Shown here: positions 33,229 to 45,092 of the stretch, piece by piece
Numbering within the stretch: the stretch's first letter is position 1
Layout: each line of letters starts with the position of its first letter
Assembly (NCBI RefSeq): GCF_026212465.1
Contig: NC_080053.1
Span: forward strand, 17,289,777 to 17,353,776
Reading direction: 5' to 3'
DNA from: Amaranthus tricolor
Lineage: Eukaryota; Streptophyta; Magnoliopsida; Caryophyllales; Amaranthaceae
Length of the DNA stretch: 64,000 nucleotides
Position numbers and translations under genes: made by a program
Notes under the pieces: model-generated
Told to the model about the DNA's origin: nothing
Seen by the model: only the letters and a program-made list of their open reading frames with translations
Database searches by the model: none

Positions 33229-34416
33229 CACTAGTAAAAAAATGATCATTTCACAACACGAATAAGCCTAATTGTTTGTAGGTTGATTGCAGTCATGGGT
33301 CCAAGTAGGAGTTGGGCTACTCTCTAGCTTTAAATCAGCCATCAATTAAAAAATTCAGATGATATTTGATCTTATACTTTTATGACATGCTATCCATTAG
33401 TAATGATTTTAATAAACATGCTTTTGAGTACAACACGAATAAGTCAACTCATTTTGATGCTAGGCTTCTAAAATGAGGTCAATCTCTGGATTTTATAGAA
33501 GTATGTTGAATCAAATAAACTACATTTGTTTGATATGTGTTGATTTCTAGTTAAGACTTTTGGTATCTTAATCAAATAAACTACATGGATTCTTAAATGA
33601 CAAATTCTTAGGTGAGTAATTTAGAGTGGTTGTGCTTGTTTTACATTTTGCTTTAGGGAGGGCTTGATTAGTTAGATTGTATATTTGTTATCTTGGAGAG
33701 TTGATAGAAGCTTGGTACCATATTATATACTTAATTGATGTTTTATTCTTGATTTTAGTTAGATCTTGGTACCTTACTATCTTATTGTATTTTTGTAATC
33801 TTATTGTATTTACTCTTTTGGATCAATTGTGTTGGGTGTTTTTGGAATTTTAATAAGGTGTTCGAAAGTTTTTGTTTTTGGTTGAATTTTGTAGTTATAT
33901 GCAATGGTTGGAAATGGGGTTTTTTGTTTGTCGGTCTTAATGAATTGATTTGAATTTAGGATCATAGTTTTGTACTTTACACTTATATGAAATTGTGGTG
34001 TGTGGCATTGCAAAGTTTGAGGTAATAATTGACATTGTTAAGGAAGAGCATCAACTACATTGCAAACTACAGAGCAGATTTCACATCATATATCTTCAGA
34101 CTATAGTCACACTTTGAATAAGATTGTATCAGCAATCTAAAATGAAAACCCAGCTGCAGCATGCACCATGCGCAACATAGAGACAGACAATCAAGCACCA
34201 GTAGAAATGGAATACTCAGAGTTGCAGCAGCCTGTAGACCCCATGTAGACTGCCCTGCACTCCTTGACAACAACAACGGTCTGTACTCCAAGCTGCCCTG
34301 TTACTGTTTATCCAGTAATTGGGCGAATCAGTATCAAGCCGTGCATCCAATGGAAATTGGTTCTGGGCGCCTATTTGACTCCTCAGGACTTTGATTCACT
34401 GACTAAATATCCTTAG

Positions 34417-35037
34417 ATTGTGTTGCACTGAAAGTCGGTAAAGATGAGGATGCAGTGCAACAACTCATTAGTATGATTAGCACAGACAACCATCACATGG
34501 TATGTCGTCAGTTTAGTATCGAGTATGTCATTAATGCCTTAATTTTGCTGAATTCTGATGTTACTTTGATGGATATGTCATTAAGTATATTGATTATCTG
34601 ATTTCTGATGGATATGGCATTCTGTTTGGAGAATCTGCAAAAGCTAGTAACTTCTGAAAGTCTGCGGGAACTTGTTGTGCGCTTGACATCCACGGCTGAT
34701 CCACGAGTCAATAAAGCTACTACATGAGCATTGGAAATCCTTGGTTTGTGCTAAAATCTGATAGTTTATGCTTTGAATTCTTTGTCCTAACTAAAATGTA
34801 TTAATGCTCATTATAGTAGCTGCCTTAATGTGACAAAATGAAGAGGATTACATCCCTTCATTAAATTGCATAATCTTTTAAATTTTGTTTGCTAAATTCA
34901 CATAGTAAAGCCTCACATTCTTAATTTTCTAATGTTAGTATCTTGATAAGCTTTTTTCTGTTATTATTAATTTTGCAGAGTATTTTACAATTTCACAACT
35001 GTTGAAGAGCAAGTCCGTCTTTGTTGATATTTGTTAA
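34417..35037 (+). pseudogene. Three exon-like blocks of a host gene (helical-repeat type) inside a transposon
   Basis: Block A (34417-34499) follows CCTTAG and ends at the donor ATG|GTATGT. It reads CVALKVGKDEDAVQQLIS and MISTDNHHM. Block B (34632-34743) follows GGAG and ends CTTG|GTTTGT. It reads NLQKLVTSESLRELVVRL, then TSTADPRVNKATT, an in-frame TGA (34725-34727) and ALEIL. Block C (34979-35037) follows TTTTGCAG, continues in phase as EYFTISQLLKSKSVFVDIC and ends at TAA. Conserved phase, splice-like borders and coding-like residues argue for the last three exons of a real gene. The residue pattern suggests an armadillo-like helical repeat; the parent gene was not identified. The TGA makes it a pseudogene or a captured fragment. 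Confidence 0.5.
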
Positions 35038-35279
35038 TACAATTGATGTTGAAGTTATTTTTTGAGATGTAATTTTTGTTCGCCAATGGAATTCTATATT
35101 TTTCTTATTTTAAACATTTATGTAATCATATACAATGTATATGTGATTTTTGGACCATCAATACAAATTAGTTTTGCAATGTTTATTTATTGGGCAAAGT
35201 GAGACTATAATTTCTAAGCTACTTTGTATATTTATGAGCATTATTTAGTTTTTATTGTATAATTATGAGTAGGCAGTAT

Positions 35280-35610
35280 ATAATTTTGGTGTAATAGTAA
35301 CTTTTCAGTATAAAACACGTTTAATTTCACCGGTGCTCAACATATGCGTTTTAGATGCTTTAAAGCGTCTAAAATCTTTATAATTTAGATGCATTTAAGT
35401 TCTAAAATTACAATAGAAACCTTGCAAATATTTAAGCGCCACGACTTTCAACGTTAATAAGCGTTGAAAATCTTCACTTTTTTCAACACAAAACAGCATT
35501 TCAAACAAAAGTGTCGATGATTTGTAACACTCAACCTTTAGACGTTTTCGGAGCGTCAAAAAATAATTTTTAGACGCTTTAAATGTCGAAACGCTCAGTC
35601 CTTTTCTGTT
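35280..35610. repeat. GACGCTTTAAAGCGTC palindrome cluster
   Basis: A cluster of short inverted words around AGATGCTTTAAAGCGTCT, AACGTTAATAAGCGTT and AGACGTTTTCGGAGCGTC. It resembles the subterminal repeat region of a second transposon family, but no terminus was located. No gene. Confidence 0.5.
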
Positions 35611-36308
35611 GAAAACCCACATTAATTTTTGTATTGTTTGTAACCTTTTATTTGTAACTTTTATAAAAGTCAAAGAAACAAACAAAGCTGTTTGTATCTT
35701 TTATTTTAACAAATGATAAAAAGAACCTTATTTATATCTTTTAGTATGATAAACGATACAAATAAATATTATTTGTATTTGTTTCGTTTCATTGATAAAC
35801 TATACAAAAGTGAAATAACATATTATTCACTGGCACCCCTCGTCACCTGGCATTTCAACATTTTCATTCGAAAATTTCGCTCTCCCTCTCTTTTCTCTGT
35901 TCCAGTTTAATTCATTTGTAGCTTCAATCTCGTTTATTTCTTAATCGCTACAATTCTATTTGTTCAGCCCTAATTTCCAATTCTATTTACTTCTTCATTA
36001 CTGAAAAAAAATCTACTTAATATAAGCTGAAGATCATTTCAAGGTCTAAAAGTGGTGAAGATCATGAAAATTTGCTTTTTGTAATGGGAGCTGAAGTTGG
36101 CAGTGTCATTACTGTCTTCCCAAAATCTACAGCGCAATACAAGTGTAAGATTTGGTAAAGTATTGTTGTTTTTGTGCTTCCTGCTGCTTTAGTCTTTCAT
36201 TTTTAATGGGTATATCTATGATTACTTAAGGAAAGACTAAAGAGGGACTTTAAAAGCTACTGCACAAGCGTTTCAAGCTCAAGGAAAGATCTCTATCTAT
36301 TACTATTA
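35611..36308. other. Transposon interior without recognised gene
   Basis: Inverted words TTTGTATC/GATACAAA recur at 35690-35800. The section 35880-36000 is CT-rich and leader-like. No reading frame of note. Confidence 0.4.
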
Positions 36309-38556
36309 GGGGCTGTTTGGTTGGGTGTAATAAACAAAGGAAAAGAAAATAGACAGACCCAATTCTCTTTGTTGTTATTTGTTTGCCACTTTTTATTATT
36401 CTCTTTCCTCTATTTTATTTTTTTTATCCAAAAGTATTTCACACTCATTCCGCACACTCTCCAAGACTTTTCCATTCCCGTTTCCATTCTCCACTTCATT
36501 ACCCATCACTTTCTCTCTCTCCCTCAAGTTCCCCTCTCTTCCTCACAGCTCCTCCCTTACACCAGTCCCAGCAGCAGGTGGCACCGCCACTCCTACAGAC
36601 AGCCACCGCTGCACAGACCACTCCTCTGTCCCCCACAAACAGTCACGGCAGCAGCAACCGTGTACTCCAGTTGCTGCGCGTGCCACCAGCCATAGTGGCC
36701 GGTTTTGGACCCTCTTTCCTGCCGGTTCGGTCCCGTGCCACCACCACCACAACCTTCACTTACCTCTTCACTTTTGCTAGTTTTAGCTTTGTAAGACACC
36801 TCCTCTTCTTCCATCTAATTCTTCTTGTTTTCAATTAAAGTTTTATAAAGTTTGTGAGTGTGATATTGATTTTGTGTTATTTTCATTAAAGCTATTTGTG
36901 GGTAAGAGTTTGATTGATGAATTGAGTATATTTATGATTTAGGATTTGAAGTGTGATTAGAAATTATGGTTGTGTGTTAATTTTGGTGGTGTTTTACTAC
37001 ATGAACAACTTTATTTGTGTGTAATGTGGGAGTTTTATTAGACATTATAAATTTCATTGACATTGTTTAAATAAAAAGAAATTATTATTGCTATTATTGT
37101 TGCAAATTATTGGAGAAAATGTTCCTTTTCATGTTCCTTTACATTGTGAAAATTCATGTACATTGTGGTAAACTGTATCACAACTTGAGGTGTGAAAGCT
37201 TAAACTTTGAGTCTCATTGGTTTAAAGAAATTGTCATAAAGTGCACTTTATTGTTGTGAAAGGTTACTTGATTGTTGGTTTAGTGGATGTGATAGCTTAT
37301 GTGATTGTTGAGTTAATGTCATAACTTTGTGTTTAATTTCGGCATTTTTTGTATGTAAACTTTATGAGTTTATATGAATATATAGATTTAGCTTGAGATT
37401 TTATATATCTTGAGTATAAATAATATGTAAACTAGTCAATGATATGGTGTTATTGATGTTCTTTTCTACAGAAAATGGCTCGCATTAATACTTCTTTGAA
37501 AAGAAAGAGAAATTTGGACTTTATTCGGTTCATAATTACTATGATTAATTGTGTTGTATTGCTACATATGATGTGGTACTCGATGAGAAAAACTATATAC
37601 GATTCAAGTGATGATGAGGGAGTTGCTGCTAGTGGTAATGCCACTCAAACTGTTACTTCTCCTCCAAAATATTTTAAGATTGAAAAAACTTCTAAAAGAA
37701 GTAAAAGAGGAAATGGTGGTGCTGGAAGTTCTAATGAATTGGCTAGCTTACAAGCATTCATAAAAGACATGAATGTTCATCTTTCCACTATGGCAAATGT
37801 GATGGCACGCACTGATGATTGTGAACAACGTGCGGATGAAAGAGAGCAAAAAATAGTTGAAAAGACTGAGCAAGTGCTAGAGGAACTACTCTCTTTCAAT
37901 TTAGAAGGTGTCACTCCTACCCAAGTTTTTGAAGTGGCTAACATTCTAACCGCACAACCAAACAAGCTCATGATATTTTCAAAGTGTCCCGACGCTTTAA
38001 AAAGTGCTTATGTTACGAGTCTTCTTGGAGGAATTGGAAATGGTAATGCTTAGATCTTATGTTGTGATTTCATGTGTGATCTTGAATTAGGTGATGTTCA
38101 CAAACTACTACTTTTGGCATGAATTTTATCTAGAAAGGACTATTGACAAAGACTTGGGTCTTACTAGAACACTTTTGGTATGAATTTTGATCTAGAAACA
38201 AGTGATTATTTGGATTTGTGATCAATGGAGCTAGAAAGATATCATTTAGAGTTATGTTTTTTTTCTTCATATTACAGGAAAAGGTGATACAGGTTAATCA
38301 TATTTTTTTAAAAAATAAGTTTTTCAAGTTTATCATATAATAACTAGTTATTTTTAGAAAAAATATAAAATAATTTAAAAACTCATAATTTGATTCCTTA
38401 ATTTGAACCAAACAGTTACAAAGGGAATCAATGAGCAGTTCATTCCGTTTCCTAAACACAGCCAAACGACTAGGCTAAATTAGGGGAATCCATTCCTTTC
38501 TCTTTCATTCCCTTTACTCTTCCATTCCGATTCCCTTGTGCGAACCAAACGACCCC
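36309..38556 (+). mobile_element. PIF/Harbinger-like element with TTA target duplication
   Basis: The ends read GGGGCTGTTTGGTTGGG (36309) and, inverted, GGGGTCGTTTGGTTCGC (38556), with TTA on both sides (36306-36308 and 38557-38559). A GGG...GTTTGGTT terminus with a 3-bp TTA target is the signature of plant PIF/Harbinger and Tourist elements. It is 2248 bp long and encodes one open frame (37475-38053) related to the Harbinger gene pair but no full transposase. It is therefore a deletion derivative. Confidence 0.75.
37475..38053 (+). CDS. Harbinger-derived protein with MYB-partner-like C-terminus
   Basis: 192 residues, uninterrupted. The N-terminus (NLDFIRFIITMINCVVLLHM) is hydrophobic and resembles the opening of ALP1/HARBI1-like transposase genes. 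The remainder (ASLQAFIKDMNVHLSTMANV, then EKTEQVLEELLSFNL and VTPTQVFEVANILTAQPNKL) resembles the C-terminal part of the MYB/SANT-like partner protein that accompanies the transposase in these elements. The frame may be a fusion created by an internal deletion joining the two genes. It lacks the DDE catalytic core and the MYB domain. Function, if any, is unknown; it could interfere with the active pair. The start is the first ATG in frame. Confidence 0.5.
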   Translation: MARINTSLKRKRNLDFIRFIITMINCVVLLHMMWYSMRKTIYDSSDDEGVAASGNATQTVTSPPKYFKIEKTSKRSKRGNGGAGSSNELASLQAFIKDMNVHLSTMANVMARTDDCEQRADEREQKIVEKTEQVLEELLSFNLEGVTPTQVFEVANILTAQPNKLMIFSKCPDALKSAYVTSLLGGIGNGNA

Positions 38557-38919
38557 TTAGTGTTTCATTCATATTTTTTTTAGGTATATATATACTTTGT
38601 AACAAAACTAAAAAAATTAAATTATTACTCTCTGTATTTATGTGGCCACCAAGGAACGAATACGACAATCACAAGTACTAAATACAAGTATCCAAAGCAG
38701 TTATGAAGGCATTTCACATTGGTTTTTAGTTTTGTATTGTAATATCATGACAATGACATTTTTTGAATTTTTTTTGATATTTTATTTGTTACGATTGAAA
38801 AAACATATATATCATCTTATTTTGACCCTTTTTAAAAACTTTGTTAGTATAATAGTTGTTATTAATCATGATTATTCTTTATGTTATCGAAAAAAAATAA
38901 AAAATAGTATAAACTATTA

Positions 38920-38920
<1 letters not shown>

Positions 38921-38993
<73 letters not shown>

Positions 38994-39021
38994 TTTATTA
39001 TCATTATTATTATTATTATTA

Positions 39022-39087
<66 letters not shown>
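38921..39087. repeat. (ATT)n microsatellite, about 165 bp
   Basis: Run of TTA/ATT triplets with a few TTT and ATC interruptions; a short second run is at 39147-39163. Confidence 0.95.
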
Positions 39088-39088
<1 letters not shown>

Positions 39089-39159
39089 AATAAGTACACC
39101 AACAAAAATAACACAAAAAATATTAGTATTTAATTAAGTAGAAAAGATATTATTATTAT

Positions 39160-39538
39160 TATTACCATTTACGTTACCCACACTTAAATGTGAGGAAAAA
39201 CAAGTCATAAAATTAATGAGGAATGTACTTAATTTCCCCACGCTTATAAGTAAGGATAATGTACCCACACTTAAAAAACAAGTCATAAAATCAATGAGGA
39301 ATGTACTTAATTTCCCAACGCGTATAAATGAGGATAATGTACCCACATAAGTGAGGCTGATTTCCTTACGCTTATAAGTGTGGCTGAATGAGCATTTCCC
39401 CACGCTTAATAAACATGGCAGAATTTTCCCACAAAAATTTTCCCAACACTTATTTAAGCGTGGGGAATTGCTTTAGACATATAAGCGTGGGCAATAACTT
39501 TTTTTTAAGCATGGAAGGATACAAATTTTTTTGTAGTG
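39160..39538. repeat. CACTA right end with subterminal CCCACACTTATAAG repeats
   Basis: About ten copies in both orientations of CCCACACTTA, CCACGCTTATAAG or AAGCGTGGG, including a direct pair starting ACAAGTCATAAAAT at 39209 and 39280. They end at TTTTTTTGTAGTG, whose complement is the CACTA terminus. The repeat family is shared with 32964-33228. Confidence 0.65.
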
Positions 39539-39541
39539 TTA

Positions 39542-40690
39542 TCATCATCATCATCCCAATTTTCTTTTGCATTTGCTATTAAGGCTAAACATAGGTTTTT
39601 ACTTCTTAGGACTTGAGAATATATAAGAGCACAGAAGTTGAGGAGTTTTAATTTTTTGAGTGAAGTAGGTGGGGAACTGAAGAAGTCTTACGAGGAAACG
39701 AAATAGAAATCAAAAACAAATATCGGTGTAAACAGTTGGTCTTTTATTACTTCATTCATTAAACATATTGAAAATAGTTGGGCTCTTAAAGCATGGGGCC
39801 CTTAGCAGTTGCTTAGGGTGCTCCTGTATTAGGCTAAGCTTGATCATAACTACATGTCTAATTGCTTTTATGTATTGACTTTCAGATTGTAGGAACAAGG
39901 CCCTTTAACATAATAAACTTCCATCACTTGAGGTTGTACTTGATTTTTTCAATACGTGAACAATATTATTATTGAAGCTTGTATTAGGAAGGTAAGTGGT
40001 AAGGATTCTATTTGGATTTCTAGTCTTTTTTAATCTTAGTTTTTGTTTAGATTTTTCTCACATCTCGGTTGCCATGCTTGGTTTTAAATCATAGGTTTTT
40101 TTTTTCCTTGGTTTTTTTGGTTTTGTTTATGAGAGCTTGCCGCTTGGAGGAAGGTCTATTCAAGATGGTTCATTGTCCTCTTCTATGGTGTTGTAGGGTT
40201 TCTTTTTCATAAAGGTTTGAAAAGAGTCCATATTGATTCGTCATCTCCTCTTTATAGTTTTATAATAATGTTTTGTGATAAAATTTTTCTTTCACAAAAA
40301 ATAAGGGTTAAAAAACTTTTAAAGTAGTACTTTGCAAATTCATCCAACTTACTTTGACTAGAAGTTCTTCCCTTAATTTTTTTGCTTTTCTAATTAAACA
40401 CAATGTCTTCTTCCATTTTTCTTGTAAAGTAAACTAATTTGATTTTGGTGGTGAATTGAAGGAAAATATATGATCTAACATTTTTTTTGCCGACTTTTTT
40501 ACATAAATGTATCATTTTTTAAAGGTTTGAATTTATAAAGAACTTTGTGAAAATACCGAAAATGTAGGATGCTTTTAGACAAATTTTCCTTCAAGAAATC
40601 AAAAATCAAATGAAAAGTAATTATTAGTTATAGGAGAACTAATATGAAAAAGTCCCCTTCTCTCTTAAGGTAGAGTTTTCTTCTCTCTAG
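39542..40690. other. Intergenic DNA, no gene seen
   Basis: T-rich sequence. The part at 40070-40290 resembles noncoding LINE sequence but no protein similarity could be supported. It ends where the leader of an L1 LINE begins. Confidence 0.5.
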
Positions 40691-40765
40691 GGTTTCTAGA
40701 ATAGACTCCTTAGGTTTCTTGGTTTTCCCTCCTATTTATGAGTTCTCTCTGGGTATATTATCCCC

Positions 40766-41720
40766 ATGGCGGATGATATTGCGAATCAATGCTCTCGCGT
40801 CCAAGTCATCAATGACATTGATGAGGTTGTTGATTTTAGCACAAAACTTGAAGAACAGTATGATGAGAAATTAGGGCTACGACTTGTCGGCAAACTTTTG
40901 ACAGAAAAACCCATCAATTTTGATGTCGTTAAATGTACCACGAATCTTTTTTGAGCCTTAAAGTTGGTGTGTTTATTTGACCCATGGACACAAACAATTT
41001 ATCTTCCAATTTCTCCATTGGCAAGACAAGAAAAGGGTTATGGCGGGACATCTTTGGTGTTTTGAACAACGGTTACTTCTTCTACAAGAAATCTTGAATA
41101 CGACTCAACCCTTAGAGGTAACACTAAATTTTTTACCTTTTTGGGTGCGTTTGTATACTTGACTTTTGGATTTTGTTTTGATGAAAAAACAAGGGCTATT
41201 GCATCTCCTTTGTGGGAAGTTCTCTAAATTGAAGAGGATATCCTGAGATTGATAAGTATCGTAAGGTTCGTATAATGATCGATGTTTTCAAACCCTTAAA
41301 ATGCACTCAAAAAATTTAGATTACGGCCAACCACGTTGTGAATATTGCTCTAAAATATGATAGGTTACCCCATTTTTTGTTTTCTATGTGGTTTGATGAG
41401 TCACACGGATAGAGATGGTCGGCTAGTTTCAGAGGAATATAGGGACAATGGTCACAAATAGGGGTTAGATATTAAAGCCTCATCTAGGAAAGGGCTTAGC
41501 AAGAATAAAGAATAGTTGGAAGCCTTTTACCCTAACCTATGTTTTCCTCTACTAAGCAAGATTCTGATTTCCCTAGGGGAGATGAGGCTGTCAACATGGT
41601 CGCTGTGAGTAGGTGTATTGCTACGGTTTTACCTGTAACCCTTCATGAGCATGGGCCAATGTCGACGGCAGTTGGGCCGATTGTAACCCTTCCCTAACCT
41701 ACTGTGCTTCATGATAATAT
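40766..41720 (+). pseudogene. L1 ORF1 (DUF4283 type, zinc knuckle)
   Basis: It starts MADDIANQCSRVQVIND and reaches LRLVGKLLTEKPINFD, the conserved DUF4283 opening of plant L1 ORF1 proteins, which bind the element RNA. A TGA at 40952 stops this frame. Further blocks in shifted frames are FIFQFLHWQDKKRVM, WCFEQRLLLLQEIL and TQPLEVTLNFLPFWVRLY (40977-41162), and a broken zinc knuckle near 41370-41420. Four or more lesions are present. Confidence 0.75.
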
Positions 41721-42149
41721 TGATACTTTTGTTGTGTATGAGAATGTGTGCCCCAAATATTCATATTCATGTTGCTTGATATCCAAAATATGAGGGTAAA
41801 ACAAAATTTAGTGGGAATGCAGGTTGGGCGTTTGAAATCGGCTCCTCAAACAACTTTGGGAAAAAACTTTACAAAACAAGGAAGAAAAAATCTCTATGCT
41901 AAAAGTAATGATACCTAGACCAGATACTTAGTACCTACTATTTTGGATCCTGAAAAAGATAATACTCAAAAGCAAGAGGAAAGCTGATGATGATGATATT
42001 TTGATGGAGGATGTTGGAACAAATTGTAAAAAGTCCAAAATAGTTGAAAGTTGTGATCTTGAGCCTTCTTGGCAAGTAGAGTTAAGGGAAGCTAACTCTG
42101 CGAACATCAATGAAAATCCTAAGCTAGAATTGTCAAGGGTTAACCAATC

Positions 42150-43790
42150 CCATGATAGTTAAAGCTCTTAAAAATTGGTGTTGGGGGGAGAGGCCATATA
42201 TGGTTTTTTATTATGGAGTCTATGATAGCGAAGGAGAAATTAGATGTTGTTAGGGTTGGCTGTGGTTTTGATTTAGGTTTCTGCTCTAGTAGTGTTGGTA
42301 ACTCAGGAGGTTTGGGGTTGTGGTGGAATGGTTTCAATGTTAATCTTGTGTCATACTCTAACCACCAAATGTTGGTGGAAGTAGTGGAGCCTAATGGGGC
42401 TAATATGTGGTATGCTTGTGGGGTATATGGATGGGTTGATCATTCTCAAAAATTCAAAACATGGGATCTTCTTCGCTCTTTGAAAAGTTTAGTTAGTGGC
42501 CCTTGTCTGTTTTTTGGTGACTTAATTGAGATTCTCAGTTCTGTTGAGAAAATGGGTGGTGTTGCTAGAAATAAGAGAGTTACCAAGGCGTTTCGTGATC
42601 GTGTGGATGATTGTGAGTTCAAAGATCTTGGGTTTTGAGGAAGCTTTTTTACTTGGAGTAGGGGCACATTGCGACAAATCACATCAAAGAGCGGCTTGAC
42701 ATATTTTGCCACGGCAGGGTGGTTTGATATTTACTCACTCTTCATTGTTAACCACCATCCCATTTACAAGTAGACCATGCTCCAATCCTTCGGTGTGAAC
42801 ACACTACTCTTTGTGATGATGGAGGTGACATACCTTTCAAATTCAAGTCCCTCCGGCTATCAAATGATGAGTGTAAGAGAGTAGTTGATGTGGCTTAGAA
42901 TGAAAGATTGGGCGATACTATCCAGGAACGTATTGAGGGTCCTGGAAAAGGTTTAGCCGAGGGGGCTAGGAGAACGTTTAGAAAGCTTAAAAAGAAGATT
43001 AAAAAAGCTGAGAAGAGTTTAGTTAAGGCACAAAAGTGCTTTCCTGATGCACGCATCCTGCAAACGTGCAATGATATTAGCAATAAGCAGGATAATCTCC
43101 ATCTTCTGAACGAATCTTACTGGTTTATGCATGCTCGAGCTAATGAGCTTAAGGATGGGGACAGGGACACAAATACTTTCACCACAAAGCCAGCTCGCGG
43201 AGAAGAAGAAACACTATCAAGGGCCTAAAAACAGTGATGTGAGTTGGAAATCTTGAGCACCGGATATGAAGCACATTATCACTAATTATTTTTCTCAAAT
43301 GTTCCAATTTAATAATACGGGTGTATTTGATGAAGCTTTGACAGGGCTGGGTCGTTGTGTTACAGATGACATGAATGAAGGGCTTGACTGTGAACAAATA
43401 TGTGATGATATTAAAAATGCCTTATTCCAAGTGCACCCTACTAAAGCTTCAAAGCCGGATGGTTTCCATGCTCCCTTCTTTCAGAATTTTTGGGAGGTGG
43501 TAAGCTAAGGTATTATTGCTCTTGTGAAGAACTAGTAGCGATTTACTATTTCTTGAGATGGCATAAATAGGACTTGCATTTATTTGAGCCAGAAGTGCAA
43601 GGATCCTAAATTTATTTCTGATTTTCGTCCGATCAGTTGTTGTAAAGTGATCTACAAGATTATCTTTAAGTTATGAAGAACAAACTGAAATCTTTCATGG
43701 GAAACACAATATCCAACAATCAAACTGCTTTCATTCCAAAGAGGTTTCTAACAACCATGGATGGAATTACGAAGGTATAGACTATCTGGA
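42150..43790 (+). pseudogene. L1 ORF2: endonuclease and start of reverse transcriptase
   Basis: The endonuclease region includes CGFDLGFCSSSVGNSGGLGL with WWNGF, then WYACGVYGW and GPCLFFGDLIEI (42213-42638). In intact copies the last reads GDFNEI, so the catalytic Asp-Asn pair is partly lost. SFFTWSRG and KERLDIFCH follow in another frame. The early reverse transcriptase appears as ALFQVHPTKASKPDGFHA with FFQNFWEVVS, then SDFRPISCCKVIYKII and AFIPKR-like text (43410-43750). It ends before the YADD motif. Several frameshifts and stops. Confidence 0.8.
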
Positions 43791-45083
43791 ATTCAATATT
43801 AATCAAGCGGAAGTTCACTTTTGCGAGCACAAGATCAAGAAGGTTACTTCAATGTTAAACCAATGTCCAAGTAAAATACTAGAACTAAAACCAAAGAAAT
43901 GCAACGAAAGTCTTAATTTTCCAAAATGAAGGAAAATTAAAACCAAATCAAAATACATCTAATTCTCAAATTACATTATTAAAATAGTCCAAATTTAAAC
44001 AACTGAAGTAATAAAGAGAACTAAACAAAAGGGAGTCAGACTCCATCTCAAGTTCATCCTCTGCTTATATATCAATTCTCCGTTGAGGTGCGATGGGATA
44101 TTACTTTAGAAACAAAAAAATTGGAAAACATACAAGTAAAGTATCATCCAAAAGGCTAAGTATAACATGCTAGTGTCCGTTAAACACGTAGCTAAAACAT
44201 TTTGGTTTGAGTTAATTCATTTTGAAAGATGTTTTTTTTTTTCATTTGATAAATTATATCATCATTCAAACTCAATTGAATGATTTCATAATAATTCCAA
44301 ATTCTCATTTTTCATCATAAATCATAGGAACTCATCATCTCAATGGATCCTAATCAATTTCAAACTCAAATCAATGGTTCAAAAACTGCTCAAGCAACTT
44401 CCAAAACAATATATCTTTTTAGTAGTAGTATATATTGTTTAGCTGAATGGTATAAACATTGAGTTTATTTTTTGACTCTTTTGGTCGGCGATCTACCATT
44501 CACTCGATAGACTAGATTCTTACACAATGGTATTGTGTTAAAATCAGGCATAACCTTTGTTATGCCCAACCACGTACACAACCTTTATTGTGACGAATCT
44601 ACCCTACACTTTCATTTATTCATTTATATACATCAATCATATTACTTTACTTGATATTCAACATTTCACCACTTTGTATAAACATGCTTTTCATTGTAAT
44701 ATCATGACTCATAATTGTAAATATTTTTCCATGCGGTCAGCATACTTTGGTAATACATAATTCATAATTTTTTCACATGTGATTAAACATACTTGCTTGT
44801 GAAATCATCAAACAAATGATGTTTAAATACATGTAATATATTGGGGCATCACAACAAAGAATGAAAAAGCATCTTTAACAACTTACTTGAAATCCAACAC
44901 AATTTCAAGGGATTTACTAAAATATTTTTAAAGACTTAATCCAACTCATTTCAAGTAAAATAAATAAAATTTCAAATAGTTATGAATTTGAATCAAAACA
45001 ACTAAAATATTTTTCATATATCACATATATAGAATAAACATTTTCTCAAACAATTTACAATTTATCAGTAATTAAAACAACAA
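43791..45083. other. Noncoding, possibly LTR-derived sequence
   Basis: No gene. The stretch ends near 44853 with ATTGGGGCATCACA, whose complement TGTGATGCCCC resembles the start of some Ty3/gypsy LTRs, but no matching other end or target duplication was found. The remainder is AT-rich. Confidence 0.4.
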
Positions 45084-45092
45084 TTTATAAAA

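Larger units (their letters stand above)
33229..39538. mobile_element. Probable CACTA-type element with nested insert
   Basis: The left end is CACTAGTAAAAAAATG at 33229 and the right end ATTTTTTTGTAGTG at 39538, so the termini read CACTAGTAAAAAAAT and CACTACAAAAAAATT, matching at 12 of 15 positions. The right 370 bp are dense in CCACGCTTATAAG palindromes, as expected of a CACTA subterminal region. The left end lacks them and the flanking triplets (AAT and TTA) differ, so the pairing is tentative. No transposase was recognised. Inside are exon-like blocks (34417-35037) and a Harbinger element (36309-38556). Confidence 0.4.
40700..43790 (+). mobile_element. L1-type LINE, 5' part, 3' truncated
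   Basis: A CT-rich leader, ORF1 and the endonuclease and early reverse transcriptase parts of ORF2 follow one another on the plus strand, in the layout of a plant L1. The coding text stops at about 43790 in the middle of the reverse transcriptase. LINE copies usually lack the 5' end, so a copy that keeps the 5' end and lacks the 3' end must have been cut by a later deletion or insertion. Confidence 0.75.

Noticed and set aside
34067..34394. Overlapping frames upstream of the exon-like blocks
   Set aside because: Both strands are open and neither gives a recognisable protein; could be noncoding transposon DNA.
36321..36838. Overlapping Ser/Pro/His-rich frames in the Harbinger leader
   Set aside because: Three overlapping frames of similar length in CT-rich DNA with no motif; most likely untranslated leader.
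38642..39133. Tyr-rich and Asn-rich frames
   Set aside because: Both are translations of the (ATT)n array.
43777..44856. Complete solo LTR between TGGAATTC and GCATCACA
   Set aside because: No target duplication and no second terminus of matching type were found.
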